64,000 nucleotides of DNA from Candidatus Tumulicola sp. (GTDB lineage: Bacteria > Vulcanimicrobiota > Vulcanimicrobiia > Vulcanimicrobiales > Vulcanimicrobiaceae): NCBI GenBank assembly GCA_036490475.1, contig DASXDT010000005.1:682001-746000 (forward strand), read 5' to 3'. Positions 52,075-60,862 of this stretch are shown here, one piece after another. Numbering within the stretch: position 1 is the stretch's first letter; every line of letters starts with the position of its first letter. Below the pieces are notes generated by a model. It searched no databases. It was not told where the DNA came from and worked only from the letters and a program-made list of their open reading frames with translations. A program made the translations under genes and the position numbers.

Positions 52075-53388
52075 ATGCAGCCCTATGCTTCACGCCGGAA
52101 CGATGCGCTCGCCACACTAACCGGCGGCGTCGCGATCGTCCCCTCCGCAAGAACGGTGTTGCGAAACGCCGATTCGAGCTACGCGTTCCGGCAAGATTCC
52201 GATTTCTATTACTTGACCGGTTTCAACGAGCCCGACGCCGTGTTGGTGTTGGCACCCGAGCGCGACAAAGCGCGCAGCATTCTCTTTATGCAGCGGCGCG
52301 ATCGTGACCAGGAAGTATGGACCGGCGGCCGCTTGGGCGTCGAGCGCGCCCGCGAAACGCTGCTGGTCGACGAGGCCTATCCGATCGACGAGCTGGAGCA
52401 ACGTTTGCCCGATTTATTGATCGGGGCGACGACGATGCATTATGCGTTCGGTGCCCACGGCCCGGTCGATCGGATCGTCCGCAACGCGCTCGAAACCGCT
52501 CGCGAGAAAACGCGGCGCGGCGGCCGTTCGCCCTACGTCGTTGCCGAACCGTCCGCCACGCTGCACCTCATGCGCCTGCGTAAAACCCCCGACGAAATCG
52601 AAGTGCTACGCCGCGCCTGCGCGATCACGCATGCCGGACACGCGGCGGGCATGCGCTCCACGCGGGCCGGAGCGTACGAATACACCGTACAGGCGGCGAT
52701 CGAAAGCGAGTACCGGCGGCTCGGCGCGGAGAGCATCGCATACGAATCGATCGTCGCGACCGGCGATAACGCCACCGTGCTGCACTACGTCAACAATCGC
52801 GACCGGCTCGAATCAGGGCAACTGCTGCTCGTCGATTCCGGCTGCGAACTTAACTGCTACGCTACCGACGTCACGCGAACGTGGCCCGTCAACGGACGCT
52901 TTACACCCGAACAACGCGCGCTGTACGACATCGTGCTGGCCGCACAAGAAGCCGCCATCGATCGGGTCCGGCCCGGCGTCCAGCGCAACGAGTTTCACGA
53001 TACGACGGTGCGTACGATCGTCGAAGGCTTGATCGACGTCGGCTTGCTGAAGGGATCGGTCGACGAAAACATCGCGTCCGATGCCTATCGCGAATATTAC
53101 ATGCACGGGACCGGGCATTGGATGGGATTAGACGTACACGACGCCGGACCGTATCGCGAGCCCGACGACACGCCGCTTCGCTTGCAGCCGGGTATGATCA
53201 CCACCGTCGAGCCGGGGTTGTATGTCCGTCGCGACAGCGATGCGCCCGAGCGTTTTCGCGGTATCGGCATCCGTATCGAAGACGACATTCTGGTGACGCC
53301 CGGCGGCTACGAAAATTTAACGGCCGCAATTCCAAAGGCTCCCGAAGAAATCGAAGCACTCGTCGGTACCGGCAGCGTCCCGGCATGA
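52075..53388 (+). CDS. pepP: Xaa-Pro aminopeptidase (M24B)
   Basis: A 437-residue aminopeptidase P that removes N-terminal residues before proline. N-terminal creatinase-like domain (FRQDSDFYYLTGFNEPDAV) then the pita-bread domain with five metal ligands: Asp in LLVDSGCEL (~255), Asp in YATDVTRTW, His in GTGHWMGLDVHD (~346), Glu in TVEPGLYV and Glu in GIGIRIEDD. Strong start with AGGAGGG ahead of the ATG. The TGA overlaps the next ATG. Confidence 0.95.
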   Translation: MQPYASRRNDALATLTGGVAIVPSARTVLRNADSSYAFRQDSDFYYLTGFNEPDAVLVLAPERDKARSILFMQRRDRDQEVWTGGRLGVERARETLLVDEAYPIDELEQRLPDLLIGATTMHYAFGAHGPVDRIVRNALETAREKTRRGGRSPYVVAEPSATLHLMRLRKTPDEIEVLRRACAITHAGHAAGMRSTRAGAYEYTVQAAIESEYRRLGAESIAYESIVATGDNATVLHYVNNRDRLESGQLLLVDSGCELNCYATDVTRTWPVNGRFTPEQRALYDIVLAAQEAAIDRVRPGVQRNEFHDTTVRTIVEGLIDVGLLKGSVDENIASDAYREYYMHGTGHWMGLDVHDAGPYREPDDTPLRLQPGMITTVEPGLYVRRDSDAPERFRGIGIRIEDDILVTPGGYENLTAAIPKAPEEIEALVGTGSVPA

Positions 53389-54230
53389 AGATCGGCGTCT
53401 TGGGCTCGACCGGCTTCGTCGGCAAACATCTTTGTGTGGCGTTGGCTGCGCGCGGAGACGACATCGTAGCCGCTTTGCTGCGCGATCCGCAGGTTGCAGC
53501 GCAAACCGTGGCGGGATGCGACGTCGTGGTCAACCTTTCCGGCGAACCGGTCGCACAACGCTGGACGCCCGAAGCCCAGCACGCGATCTCGTATAGCCGG
53601 ATCGAGCTTCCCGGTCAGTTTCTCGACGCGCTGGGAGCGCAGGCTGCGCGACCGTCGGCGTACATTTCCGCATCGGCAATCGGTTACTACGGCGCGAGTG
53701 AAACCGCAACGTTTACCGAGACCTCGCCGCACGGCGACGACTTTTTGGCAAATGTGTGTGTCGGCTGGGAACGCCAGACGTTTCGTGCGCGGGATTTCGG
53801 AATGCGCGCCGTCGCGTTGCGCACCGGCGTAGCGCTCGGCATCGAAGGCGGAGCGCTCGCGACGATGCTCCCGCCGTTTCGCTTGGGTGCTGGCGGCCCG
53901 GTGGGTTCGGGAAAGCAATGGGTATCGTGGATTCACATCGCCGACGTCGTCGGCATCTATCTCGCGGCAATCGAGCGCGGCGACGGCGTGTACAATGCCA
54001 CCGCGCCGAATCCCGTGACCAATGCCGAGCTCACGAAGGATCTGGGCAAGGTACTCAAGCGCCCGGCGTTTCTTCCCGTGCCCGAGTTCATGCTCAAGGC
54101 CATGCTCGGCGATGGTTCGTCGATCGTAACGACCGGACAAAAAGTGCTTCCGCAACGTACCGTCGACGAGTTGCATTACCAGTTCCGTTTTCCGGAACTG
54201 GCGCCGGCGTTGCAAAACCTCCTCGGATAA
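53385..54230 (+). CDS. NAD-dependent epimerase, TIGR01777 (YfcH/SULA) family
   Basis: A 281-residue short-chain-dehydrogenase-fold protein. N-terminal GSTGFVGKHL nucleotide-binding motif, then NLSGEPVAQRWTPEAQ, and the C-terminal DUF1731-like end (PVPEFMLKAMLGD...). The family's true substrate is unknown; in some bacteria it is linked to cell division or sugar nucleotide chemistry. ATG overlaps the pepP stop (ATGA). Confidence 0.9.
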   Translation: MKIGVLGSTGFVGKHLCVALAARGDDIVAALLRDPQVAAQTVAGCDVVVNLSGEPVAQRWTPEAQHAISYSRIELPGQFLDALGAQAARPSAYISASAIGYYGASETATFTETSPHGDDFLANVCVGWERQTFRARDFGMRAVALRTGVALGIEGGALATMLPPFRLGAGGPVGSGKQWVSWIHIADVVGIYLAAIERGDGVYNATAPNPVTNAELTKDLGKVLKRPAFLPVPEFMLKAMLGDGSSIVTTGQKVLPQRTVDELHYQFRFPELAPALQNLLG

Positions 54231-54246
54231 GGCCGGCTCGAAGCGC

Positions 54247-54834
54247 GTGTTCCGCCGGACGCGAATGAGCGAGAGCGAACGGCGACGGATCCTTTTTAGG
54301 GAAAGCCTTGCGCGCGGCACGAGTCCGCGGCTCCTGACGCTCGGAAAAGGACGTATCGGAACGTTGCCTGCAGGCTTCGTGCACGACCGTTCATGCGTCG
54401 AAATCGGTCGAGGCGCGCGTGTCCTCGCTGTAGCGCGCGAAGCATTTCTGAGGTGGCGTCAGTTCGACATGGGATGGGTCACGGTCGTCGATCCGACCGC
54501 AGCCATCGCCGACGGGCAAGTCATCGGGGTCGAGGCGCACACGGCCGGTCTATGGTCGCTCAATGTATGCCGAATCCTGGAAACCGTCGATACCGCAAAC
54601 CGATCCGGGTTTCTCTACGAAACGACGGCCACACATGTGGAGGATGGCCAAGAGCGGTTCGTCATCGATCTCGACCCGACCACGCAAATCGTTTCGTACT
54701 GCATCGAAGCGGTGTCGCGTCCGCGGCACCCGCTGGTTTGGCTCGCATATCCGTTCGGCCGAGCCATGCAGCGCCGGTTCGTGCAAGATTCGTTCGCGCA
54801 AATGCGCGACGTTAGCCGAACGATAAACCCGTGA
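54247..54834 (+). CDS. DUF1990 family protein
   Basis: A 195-residue DUF1990 protein with the family's TTATHVEDGQERFVIDLD and SYCIEAVSRPRHPLVWLAYPFGR segments. The fold is START/polyketide-cyclase-like, but the function is not established. GTG 54247; ATG 54265 is an alternative that trims six residues. It follows the epimerase by 16 bases. The 3' end overlaps the convergent hydrolase gene by 23 bases. Confidence 0.8.
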   Translation: MFRRTRMSESERRRILFRESLARGTSPRLLTLGKGRIGTLPAGFVHDRSCVEIGRGARVLAVAREAFLRWRQFDMGWVTVVDPTAAIADGQVIGVEAHTAGLWSLNVCRILETVDTANRSGFLYETTATHVEDGQERFVIDLDPTTQIVSYCIEAVSRPRHPLVWLAYPFGRAMQRRFVQDSFAQMRDVSRTINP

Positions 54835-56239
54835 TTTTTCCCGCTTGGTCGAAACTTACGGCGAATTTTAGCGTAACGCCGGGTCCGAAATGAACGACGT
54901 AGTCGAACCATCGCTTTCCCGCTTCTCCTCGCTTGCCTCGAAAGACGAATGCGGTCGGCGCGCCGTAGGGAGCGAATTCGGATGCAAACAGCGCCGCGAA
55001 CTGGTTCTTGAACCGTTCGGCCAAATGAGGCGCTAAGGTCGAATAGGCTTCACGACCCGACTGCATGCTCGTAAATAATCTTGCGACGCCGGCGGTCACC
55101 GCCGTATCCTCGCCGGGCGCCGGCCGAAGCGCCGCCGCCGCGATCTCGGGGTGAATAGCTTCGAATGCAACGTTCGTCAAAATCTCGCCGGCTTCGGGAT
55201 GACCGTTTGCGTTTCCATCGTTCGTCAGTGCAACGATGCGAACGTTCTGTTTGGGAAAATACTCGTTGGCCGCGGTAAAGCCAGGGTCGCCACCGGTGTG
55301 TCCGATTCGTGGTTGATCGTCGACCGAGTCGATGAATAACCCGAAGCCGTATCCGGATTCGCCTTGCGTCGTCGGTTGCGAGGTGATCATGAGGGCATAG
55401 TCTTGTGGCGAAATGACGCGTCCGTTCTGCAACGCGCTGCTCCACTTCTCCACATCGCCTACCGTCGAAACGAGATCGCCGGCAGACCATGCGTACGACT
55501 GACTGATGGCGCCGCGCACTGGAGACAGATGTCCGTCGACGAGCTGATAGCCGAACGCCATCCGCGGAATAGACGATTCGTCGCCGATCGTAAACGTATT
55601 CGTCATTCCGAGCGGCTCGAGAATGTGACGTTTGATGTAGGCCTCGTATCGTTCCTTCGATACGTTCTCGATAATGCGGCCCAAAATGATGTAGTTCGTA
55701 TTGCTATAACGCCACGCGCTACCCGGCGGGAATTGCAACGGCTTGCCCGCGATACTCGCCATAAGTTGGTCGTAGGTGGCCGGCTTGCTCGAGTCTACGC
55801 CCGTGACATCGAGGTAGTCCGGAAGCCCGCTCGTTTGCGTGAGCAATTGGCGAACCGTGATTTCGTTTGCGTGCGGGGCGCTGGGAACGTAGACGGCGAC
55901 TTTCGCATCGATATCGATCTTGCCGGCTTCGTGCAGTTGGAGGATCGCAGCGGCCGTCAATTGCTTGGTGATGGAGCCGATTTCGTAGTGGGTGTCATCT
56001 TGAGACAGGGCTCCGGTCGCAAGATCGCTCGAGCCGAACGCATGCGTATAGATAACGTGGCCGTCGCGCGTGATTACAACCGTAGCCCCCGGTATGTTAT
56101 AGCGCTGCATCACGCTCGTGATATCGGAGGTGATTCGTCCGGCTGATGGCAGCGTCGATTCGACGGCTAGGACCGGCGCCGAAAAAGCGAAGAGAGCGCC
56201 CGCCAGAGCGATGACGGCGGACGCTCTCGCTACGTTCAC
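54812..56239 (-). CDS. Serine hydrolase, beta-lactamase/class C family, secreted
   Basis: 475 residues: N-terminal signal peptide (ALAGALFAFSAPVLAVES), then a penicillin-binding/class C beta-lactamase-like domain with the catalytic SxxK as SITK (~93-96), YSN (YxN, ~185) and HTGG (~315), and a C-terminal DUF3471-like beta domain of ~100 residues. Usually esterases or D-amino acid peptidases outside the cell; classical beta-lactamase activity is not implied. Its ATG overlaps the stop of the upstream small secreted protein (4 bases), so they are coupled. Confidence 0.9.
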   Translation of the reverse strand: MNVARASAVIALAGALFAFSAPVLAVESTLPSAGRITSDITSVMQRYNIPGATVVITRDGHVIYTHAFGSSDLATGALSQDDTHYEIGSITKQLTAAAILQLHEAGKIDIDAKVAVYVPSAPHANEITVRQLLTQTSGLPDYLDVTGVDSSKPATYDQLMASIAGKPLQFPPGSAWRYSNTNYIILGRIIENVSKERYEAYIKRHILEPLGMTNTFTIGDESSIPRMAFGYQLVDGHLSPVRGAISQSYAWSAGDLVSTVGDVEKWSSALQNGRVISPQDYALMITSQPTTQGESGYGFGLFIDSVDDQPRIGHTGGDPGFTAANEYFPKQNVRIVALTNDGNANGHPEAGEILTNVAFEAIHPEIAAAALRPAPGEDTAVTAGVARLFTSMQSGREAYSTLAPHLAERFKNQFAALFASEFAPYGAPTAFVFRGKRGEAGKRWFDYVVHFGPGVTLKFAVSFDQAGKITGLSFG

Positions 56240-56727
56240 CCTTGCGAGGACGGGGGAACCAGAATCACGCGAAACACAGGCTGCGGTCCGTTACCAAGTT
56301 CCTCGACCAGCACTTTGACCGGTTTGAACTGCGGATCGGTGATCTTGAAGCTAAACGAGTTGCGGCACGCGGCGCCGGGCGCCAGAGCACATGGGCCTCC
56401 ATTCGGGTCGCCGGGCGACTGATTGAGCGTGACGCCGTCGGCATCTGCAAGATGGGCTTGCAGTAAGACCTCGCGATCTTTTTTGGTGCCGTTTGCGACT
56501 ATGGTCGAAAAGACGAGAAAATTGTCGCCGAGGTCGGTCTTCGGCGTCAGCGACATCTTGCTAAGGCGAAGTTTACCGTTGAATAGCTGGCCGGTGATCG
56601 GCCCGGACGTACCGGCGGCCTGGTTCGCGCCTCCGGGCACGGGTGTCGGTGTTGGCGACGCGACCGTGCGTCCGAGTAAAGCGATGCCGAGCGCCGCAAT
56701 CGTGACGGCGGCGGTAAATACGCGCAT
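56236..56727 (-). CDS. Small secreted protein of unknown function
   Basis: 163 residues starting at ATG 56727, with GGAGGAAC just upstream. A signal peptide (RVFTAAVTIAALGIALLGRTVASP) is followed by a Thr/Pro-rich spacer and a beta-rich domain with one Cys pair (GPCALAPGAACRNSF). It might be a small immunoglobulin-like or transglutaminase-associated fold, but I do not recognise it. Transcribed with the serine hydrolase, overlapping it by 4 bases. Confidence 0.7.
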   Translation of the reverse strand: MRVFTAAVTIAALGIALLGRTVASPTPTPVPGGANQAAGTSGPITGQLFNGKLRLSKMSLTPKTDLGDNFLVFSTIVANGTKKDREVLLQAHLADADGVTLNQSPGDPNGGPCALAPGAACRNSFSFKITDPQFKPVKVLVEELGNGPQPVFRVILVPPSSQG

Positions 56728-56791
56728 AAAGTTCCTCCGTAAAAGTAGCCCGCTTTTCTGCGCGGTCTGGAAAGCCCGAACCTGCCGGCCA

Positions 56792-57730
56792 CTACACGGC
56801 GGTTGGTGTGATCGAGAACTCCATCGCTTCCAGGAACTTCTCGGCGTCCATCGCCGCGCGGCAGCCGGCGCCGGCGGCGGTGATCGCTTGTTTGTAGCGC
56901 AAATCGTTAACGTCGCCCGCCACGAACACGCCCTCGATATTGGTCGAAACGCCGTCGGGGGAAACGATATAGCCGGCTTCGTCCAGATCCAGCTGTCCGC
57001 GAAAAATGCCCGTGTTCGGCGTGTGGCCGATCGCGATAAACAGTGCGTCGGCGTCGAAGTCGTAGACGTTGCCGTCCACGATGTTGCGCAGCTTGAGCGC
57101 GCGCAGATGCGTCTCGCCGATCGCTTCTTCCACCACGGTGTCCCAGATAAAATCGATCTTTTCATGCGACGTCGCGCGCGCCGACATGATCTTACTTGCG
57201 CGCAACCCGGAGCGCCGGTGGATCACGGTAACGCGCCGCCCGAAGCGCGTGAGAAAGAGCGCTTCTTCCATCGCGGAGTCGCCGCCGCCGACGACCACGA
57301 TATGTTTGTCGCGAAAAAATGCGCCGTCGCACGTCGCGCACGTCGAGACGCCGCGGCCGCGCAATTTCTCTTCGCCCGGAATGTTCAACCAACGCGCGCT
57401 CGCGCCGGTCGCCACGATGACGGTCTCGGCACGGTACTCCGCTTCGCTCGTCGTAAGCCGAAACGGCTTTGCCGCGAAGTCGACCGCGGTGACATCGACA
57501 TTTTCGACGCGCGCGCCGAACCGTTCGGCTTGCTCGCGCATCCGTATCATCAGATCCGGCCCCATGATGCCGTCCACGAAGCCCGGATAATTCTCGACCT
57601 CGGTGGTCAGCATGAGTTGTCCGCCGTACAATCCGCCGGCCAGCACCAGCGGCGCCAAATTCGCTCGCGCCGCATACACTGCAGCGGTGAGTCCCGCGGG
57701 TCCAGAGCCAATAATCGCGACGCGTTCCAT
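56792..57730 (-). CDS. trxB: Thioredoxin reductase TrxB
   Basis: A 312-residue NADPH-dependent FAD flavoenzyme. FAD motif IIGSGPAGLTAAVYAARA, redox-active CATC (Cys131, Cys134) in STCATCDGAFF, NADPH motif VVVGGGDSAMEEALFL and the second FAD site GVFVAGDVNDLRYKQA are all present. ATG 57730 gives the canonical N-terminus; longer frames are not coding. Reduces thioredoxin, and through it the peroxiredoxin and TlpA-type proteins. Confidence 0.96.
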   Translation of the reverse strand: MERVAIIGSGPAGLTAAVYAARANLAPLVLAGGLYGGQLMLTTEVENYPGFVDGIMGPDLMIRMREQAERFGARVENVDVTAVDFAAKPFRLTTSEAEYRAETVIVATGASARWLNIPGEEKLRGRGVSTCATCDGAFFRDKHIVVVGGGDSAMEEALFLTRFGRRVTVIHRRSGLRASKIMSARATSHEKIDFIWDTVVEEAIGETHLRALKLRNIVDGNVYDFDADALFIAIGHTPNTGIFRGQLDLDEAGYIVSPDGVSTNIEGVFVAGDVNDLRYKQAITAAGAGCRAAMDAEKFLEAMEFSITPTAV

Positions 57731-57815
57731 ATCCGGATGCTTCGACCGCTCGGTAAGTGCCTCCGGTTGCCGCCGGGCATCCGGGAAGCGCCCCGCCATA
57801 CGCGAACGAGGCCGC

Positions 57816-58649
57816 ATGGACGCTTCGATTCTCGAGGACACCTTTGGCGACGTCCTGCGCAAAGCGATGCGCGGCAACGCCGTCCAGACGCCCCGCTTGG
57901 CGGCCGCGACCGGCATCGATGCCCGCGCCATCGAGCGTTGGCTCGCCGACGACGGCACCGCTTCGGCCGATGAGGCCGGCGCGCTCGCTAGGATCCTGAA
58001 GCTCGACCCCGGCAAGCTGGTCGAACGTGCGGCCGGCGCGTGGGCGCCGCCACGCATCTCGGTCGACGACGTACGCCATCACGCGCAACATCCGCATCCC
58101 AGCAACGGCTATGTCTTTTTTCTCGACGGCGGACGCCGTGCGGCGCTGGTCGATCCGGCCGGTGTTCCCGCCAACTTACTGCGCGTATTACGCGACGGCG
58201 ACTATCATCTGCAGTACATTCTCGTGACGCACAAGCATGCCGATCACTGCGACGCGACGGCCGATATTGCGAAAGCCTTTCCCGACGCGCGTATCGTCAT
58301 GCACGAACTCGACGTCGCGGCTATCGGTTCGCTGGCGCCCAAAGCACTGCGCGTTCGCGATGGCGAGTCGTTGCCGTTCGGCGAGGACGGCACGCAGATT
58401 CGCATGCTGCATACGCCGGGGCACACCGACGGTTCGTCGTGCTATCTCTTCCAGTCGACGGTCTTCAGCGGCGACACGCTGTTCGCGGGCAGCGTCGGCG
58501 GCGCGTTCGGCGACACGAGCACGTATGCGGATCTGCTCGACGGCGTGCGTACGAAGCTATTTACCTTACCGGATGAAACGGTCGTCATGCCCGGCCACGG
58601 ACCGCCGACTACCCTCGCGCTCGAACGGGCGCACAACCCGTTCTTCTAG
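57816..58649 (+). CDS. HTH domain fused to metallo-beta-lactamase hydrolase
   Basis: 277 residues. Residues ~8-70 look like a helix-turn-helix (VQTPRLAAATGIDARAIERWL) of the XRE type. Residues ~85-277 are a complete MBL-fold domain: THKHADHCD at ~138-146, MLHTPGHTDGSSCY, FSGDTLFAGSVG and MPGHGPPTTL, resembling the glyoxalase II group. A DNA-binding domain fused to a thioester hydrolase is unusual. ATG 57816 is divergent from trxB. Confidence 0.82.
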   Translation: MDASILEDTFGDVLRKAMRGNAVQTPRLAAATGIDARAIERWLADDGTASADEAGALARILKLDPGKLVERAAGAWAPPRISVDDVRHHAQHPHPSNGYVFFLDGGRRAALVDPAGVPANLLRVLRDGDYHLQYILVTHKHADHCDATADIAKAFPDARIVMHELDVAAIGSLAPKALRVRDGESLPFGEDGTQIRMLHTPGHTDGSSCYLFQSTVFSGDTLFAGSVGGAFGDTSTYADLLDGVRTKLFTLPDETVVMPGHGPPTTLALERAHNPFF

Positions 58650-58653
58650 GCGG

Positions 58654-59415
58654 TTAGGTGCGCAGCTTGTAGCCGGTCGCCATCATACGCCAGATGATGA
58701 GGACGGCGGCAACGGCCAAGACCACGATCGCAGCGATCGACAGCTCCGGTGGCAAGAAACTCCGGCCGGTGTACGTGCGCCGGAACGCGTCGATCGTGTA
58801 AAACACTGGGTTGATCAGTTCCAGCTTCTGCAGATAGCCCGGCAACAGCGACGTATCGGTAAAGACTCCGCCGACGAACGTCAACGGCGTGATGACGAAG
58901 GTCGTGAGGACCGCGATGTGATCGAATTTTTCCGCGTACAGACCGAAGATCAACCCGAGCGCCGAAAAGAGCACCGAAACGACGCAGATTACCACAAAGT
59001 ACGAAAGCCAATCTTGCGGGACCGCGTGCACCAGCACCACACCCAGCACCGTGATCAACCCGGCGATCAACAGCGAGCGAACCAGGCTGCCGAGAATGAA
59101 ACCACCGACGATCTCGATGGCGGACATCGGCGCCACCAGCAACTCCTGGATCGAATTCATGAATCGCCCCTGAAAGAGCGAACTCGAGCACTCGCCGTAC
59201 GACGAGTCGATCACTTGGAGCATGATCAATCCGGGAATCAAGAACTGTGCGTAGCTGACGTTCTGCATGCTCGGCAAACTGTGGCCCAGTGCCACACCGA
59301 AAACGAACACGTACAGCAGCGTCGTGATGATCGGAGGCCAGATGACTTGATTGATTACCTTGAGGCTGCGCACCATCTCGCGACGGGTCAGGGTCCATAA
59401 CGCGACGCCGCTCAC
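58654..59415 (-). CDS. ABC-2 type exporter permease
   Basis: A 253-residue ABC-2 permease with six predicted membrane helices and the family LTRREMVRSLK start. The conserved VAPMSAIEIVGGFILGS segment places it near the drug/polysaccharide exporter (NodJ/DrrB) group. GTG 59415 overlaps the ATPase stop (GTGA). Substrate not known. Confidence 0.88.
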   Translation of the reverse strand: MSGVALWTLTRREMVRSLKVINQVIWPPIITTLLYVFVFGVALGHSLPSMQNVSYAQFLIPGLIMLQVIDSSYGECSSSLFQGRFMNSIQELLVAPMSAIEIVGGFILGSLVRSLLIAGLITVLGVVLVHAVPQDWLSYFVVICVVSVLFSALGLIFGLYAEKFDHIAVLTTFVITPLTFVGGVFTDTSLLPGYLQKLELINPVFYTIDAFRRTYTGRSFLPPELSIAAIVVLAVAAVLIIWRMMATGYKLRT

Positions 59416-60119
59416 GCTCGCACAAGTTCCAGGAAGACGTCTTGCAAGGAATCTCTACCGGCGATCAACTCGGCGGTCGGTTTCTCGACGACGATGCGCC
59501 CGGCACGGATGATCGCAATCCGCTTGCACAGCGCTTCGGCCTCTTCCAGGTAATGCGTCGTGAGGAAAATCGTCATCCCCTCGGAATTGAGCTGCCGCAA
59601 CCAATCCCACAGTTCGATTCGCAGTTCCACGTCGACCCCGGCGGTCGGTTCGTCGAGAATCAACACCTCGGGACGATGGATCAGCGCGCGCGCGAGCGAC
59701 AAGCGACGCTTTTGGCCGCCCGAGAGTTTCGTGAACTCGACTTTCGACTTCGAGGCGATGCCGAAACGTTCGAGCAGTTCGTCGGCGCGATCGGCGACCT
59801 CGCTGCCACGCAAGCCGAAATACCCCGCAGCGTAAATCAGCACGTCGCGGATCGAAAGATAACGGTCGAAGTTGAACTCTTGCGGTGAAACGCCGATCAG
59901 CCGGCGCGCTTCGCGCCACTGCGTCTGATTGTCGTAACCCATGATCGAAATCGAACCGGCGCTCTTCTGCGCCAAGCCGACGATTGCGTTGATCGTGGTC
60001 GTCTTGCCGGCACCGTTCGGGCCCAAGAAACCGTAAAACTCACCCGCGCCGACGCTCAGCGAAACGCCGTCGACCGCGACGAAGTCGCCGTAGCGTTTTA
60101 CGAGGCCATCAACTTTTAT
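59412..60119 (-). CDS. ABC exporter ATPase, apparent non-canonical start
   Basis: ATPase partner of the ABC-2 permease: Walker A GPNGAGKTT, Q-loop SPQEF, signature LSGGQKRR, Walker B VLILDEP and the DrrA-type C-terminus. The N-terminal part expected ahead of Walker A (KVDGLVKRYGDFVAVDGVSL) is readable in frame, yet no ATG, GTG or TTG precedes it back to the end of the upstream gene. ATA 60119 is used here as a provisional start; TTA 60125 lies where a normal Met-Ala-Ile-Lys start would be. Using TTG 60026 would cut off the Walker A region start. Confidence 0.8.
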   Translation of the reverse strand: MKVDGLVKRYGDFVAVDGVSLSVGAGEFYGFLGPNGAGKTTTINAIVGLAQKSAGSISIMGYDNQTQWREARRLIGVSPQEFNFDRYLSIRDVLIYAAGYFGLRGSEVADRADELLERFGIASKSKVEFTKLSGGQKRRLSLARALIHRPEVLILDEPTAGVDVELRIELWDWLRQLNSEGMTIFLTTHYLEEAEALCKRIAIIRAGRIVVEKPTAELIAGRDSLQDVFLELVRA

Positions 60120-60136
60120 GGCTAACGGCGTAGGGT

Positions 60137-60862
60137 TTATGGAATTTGCGATTTTAGCCGTTTGTACCGATGGCGGCGCAGCGTCGCGATAAGTTCATCG
60201 CTTCCCGGAATCCCGCAATCGGCCAATTGGGTTGCAACTTTCTTCACGTCGAACGCCACCCTGCGATGTTTGACTTGCCAGCCGCCATTGCGTTCGGTGA
60301 CGATCGCATAACACGCGCGCGAATCCCCGTCCTTCGGCAACCCGGCCGATGCCACGTTGATCAGCAGTTTTCCGCGCCACATGCGAACGTACGGAACGTG
60401 CAAGTGTCCGAACGCAATTGCCGTCGCCGGTTCGTCGCCGATCAGCCGCTCGAGCGTCGCCTCGTCGGCATCCGGCCACAAGTGCTCGTCGTCGGTTTTC
60501 GGATTCGCATGCACGATCAATAGTTCGTTACCTTCGTCGCCGATTCGCAAAGCAAACGGCAACTCGCGCAACCACGTCAGCCATTTTTCGCCCAACTCGC
60601 CGCGCGTCCACGCAACCTGCGAATCCTCGATGGGAGTGCCCTCTTCGTCGTCGCCTGCGATGTAGCGATCGGTGTTGCCGCGAATACAGCGTGCGCCGAC
60701 CTCGGCAAGCCGCTGCAACACTTTCTTCGGCTTCGGACCGTCGAGGCAAAGGTCTCCGGCGGCCACGATCGCGTCGGCGCCGCCCTGTGCCAGCAAGTCG
60801 GCCAAACACGCATCGAGACCGACGAGATTCCCGTGGATATCCGAGATGATCGCTATTCGCAT
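60137..60862 (-). CDS. Calcineurin-like metallophosphoesterase (YfcE/MJ0936 type)
   Basis: A 241-residue metallophosphoesterase with the metal motifs SDIHGN, AAGDLCLDGP, GNTD, a His in LIVHANP and FGHLHVPY. Such enzymes hydrolyse phosphodiesters or phosphate monoesters in the cytoplasm. Starts with ATG directly after the stop of the DDAH-like gene (TAAATG), and leads into the ABC exporter genes, so the four form one minus-strand operon. Confidence 0.92.
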   Translation of the reverse strand: MRIAIISDIHGNLVGLDACLADLLAQGGADAIVAAGDLCLDGPKPKKVLQRLAEVGARCIRGNTDRYIAGDDEEGTPIEDSQVAWTRGELGEKWLTWLRELPFALRIGDEGNELLIVHANPKTDDEHLWPDADEATLERLIGDEPATAIAFGHLHVPYVRMWRGKLLINVASAGLPKDGDSRACYAIVTERNGGWQVKHRRVAFDVKKVATQLADCGIPGSDELIATLRRHRYKRLKSQIP

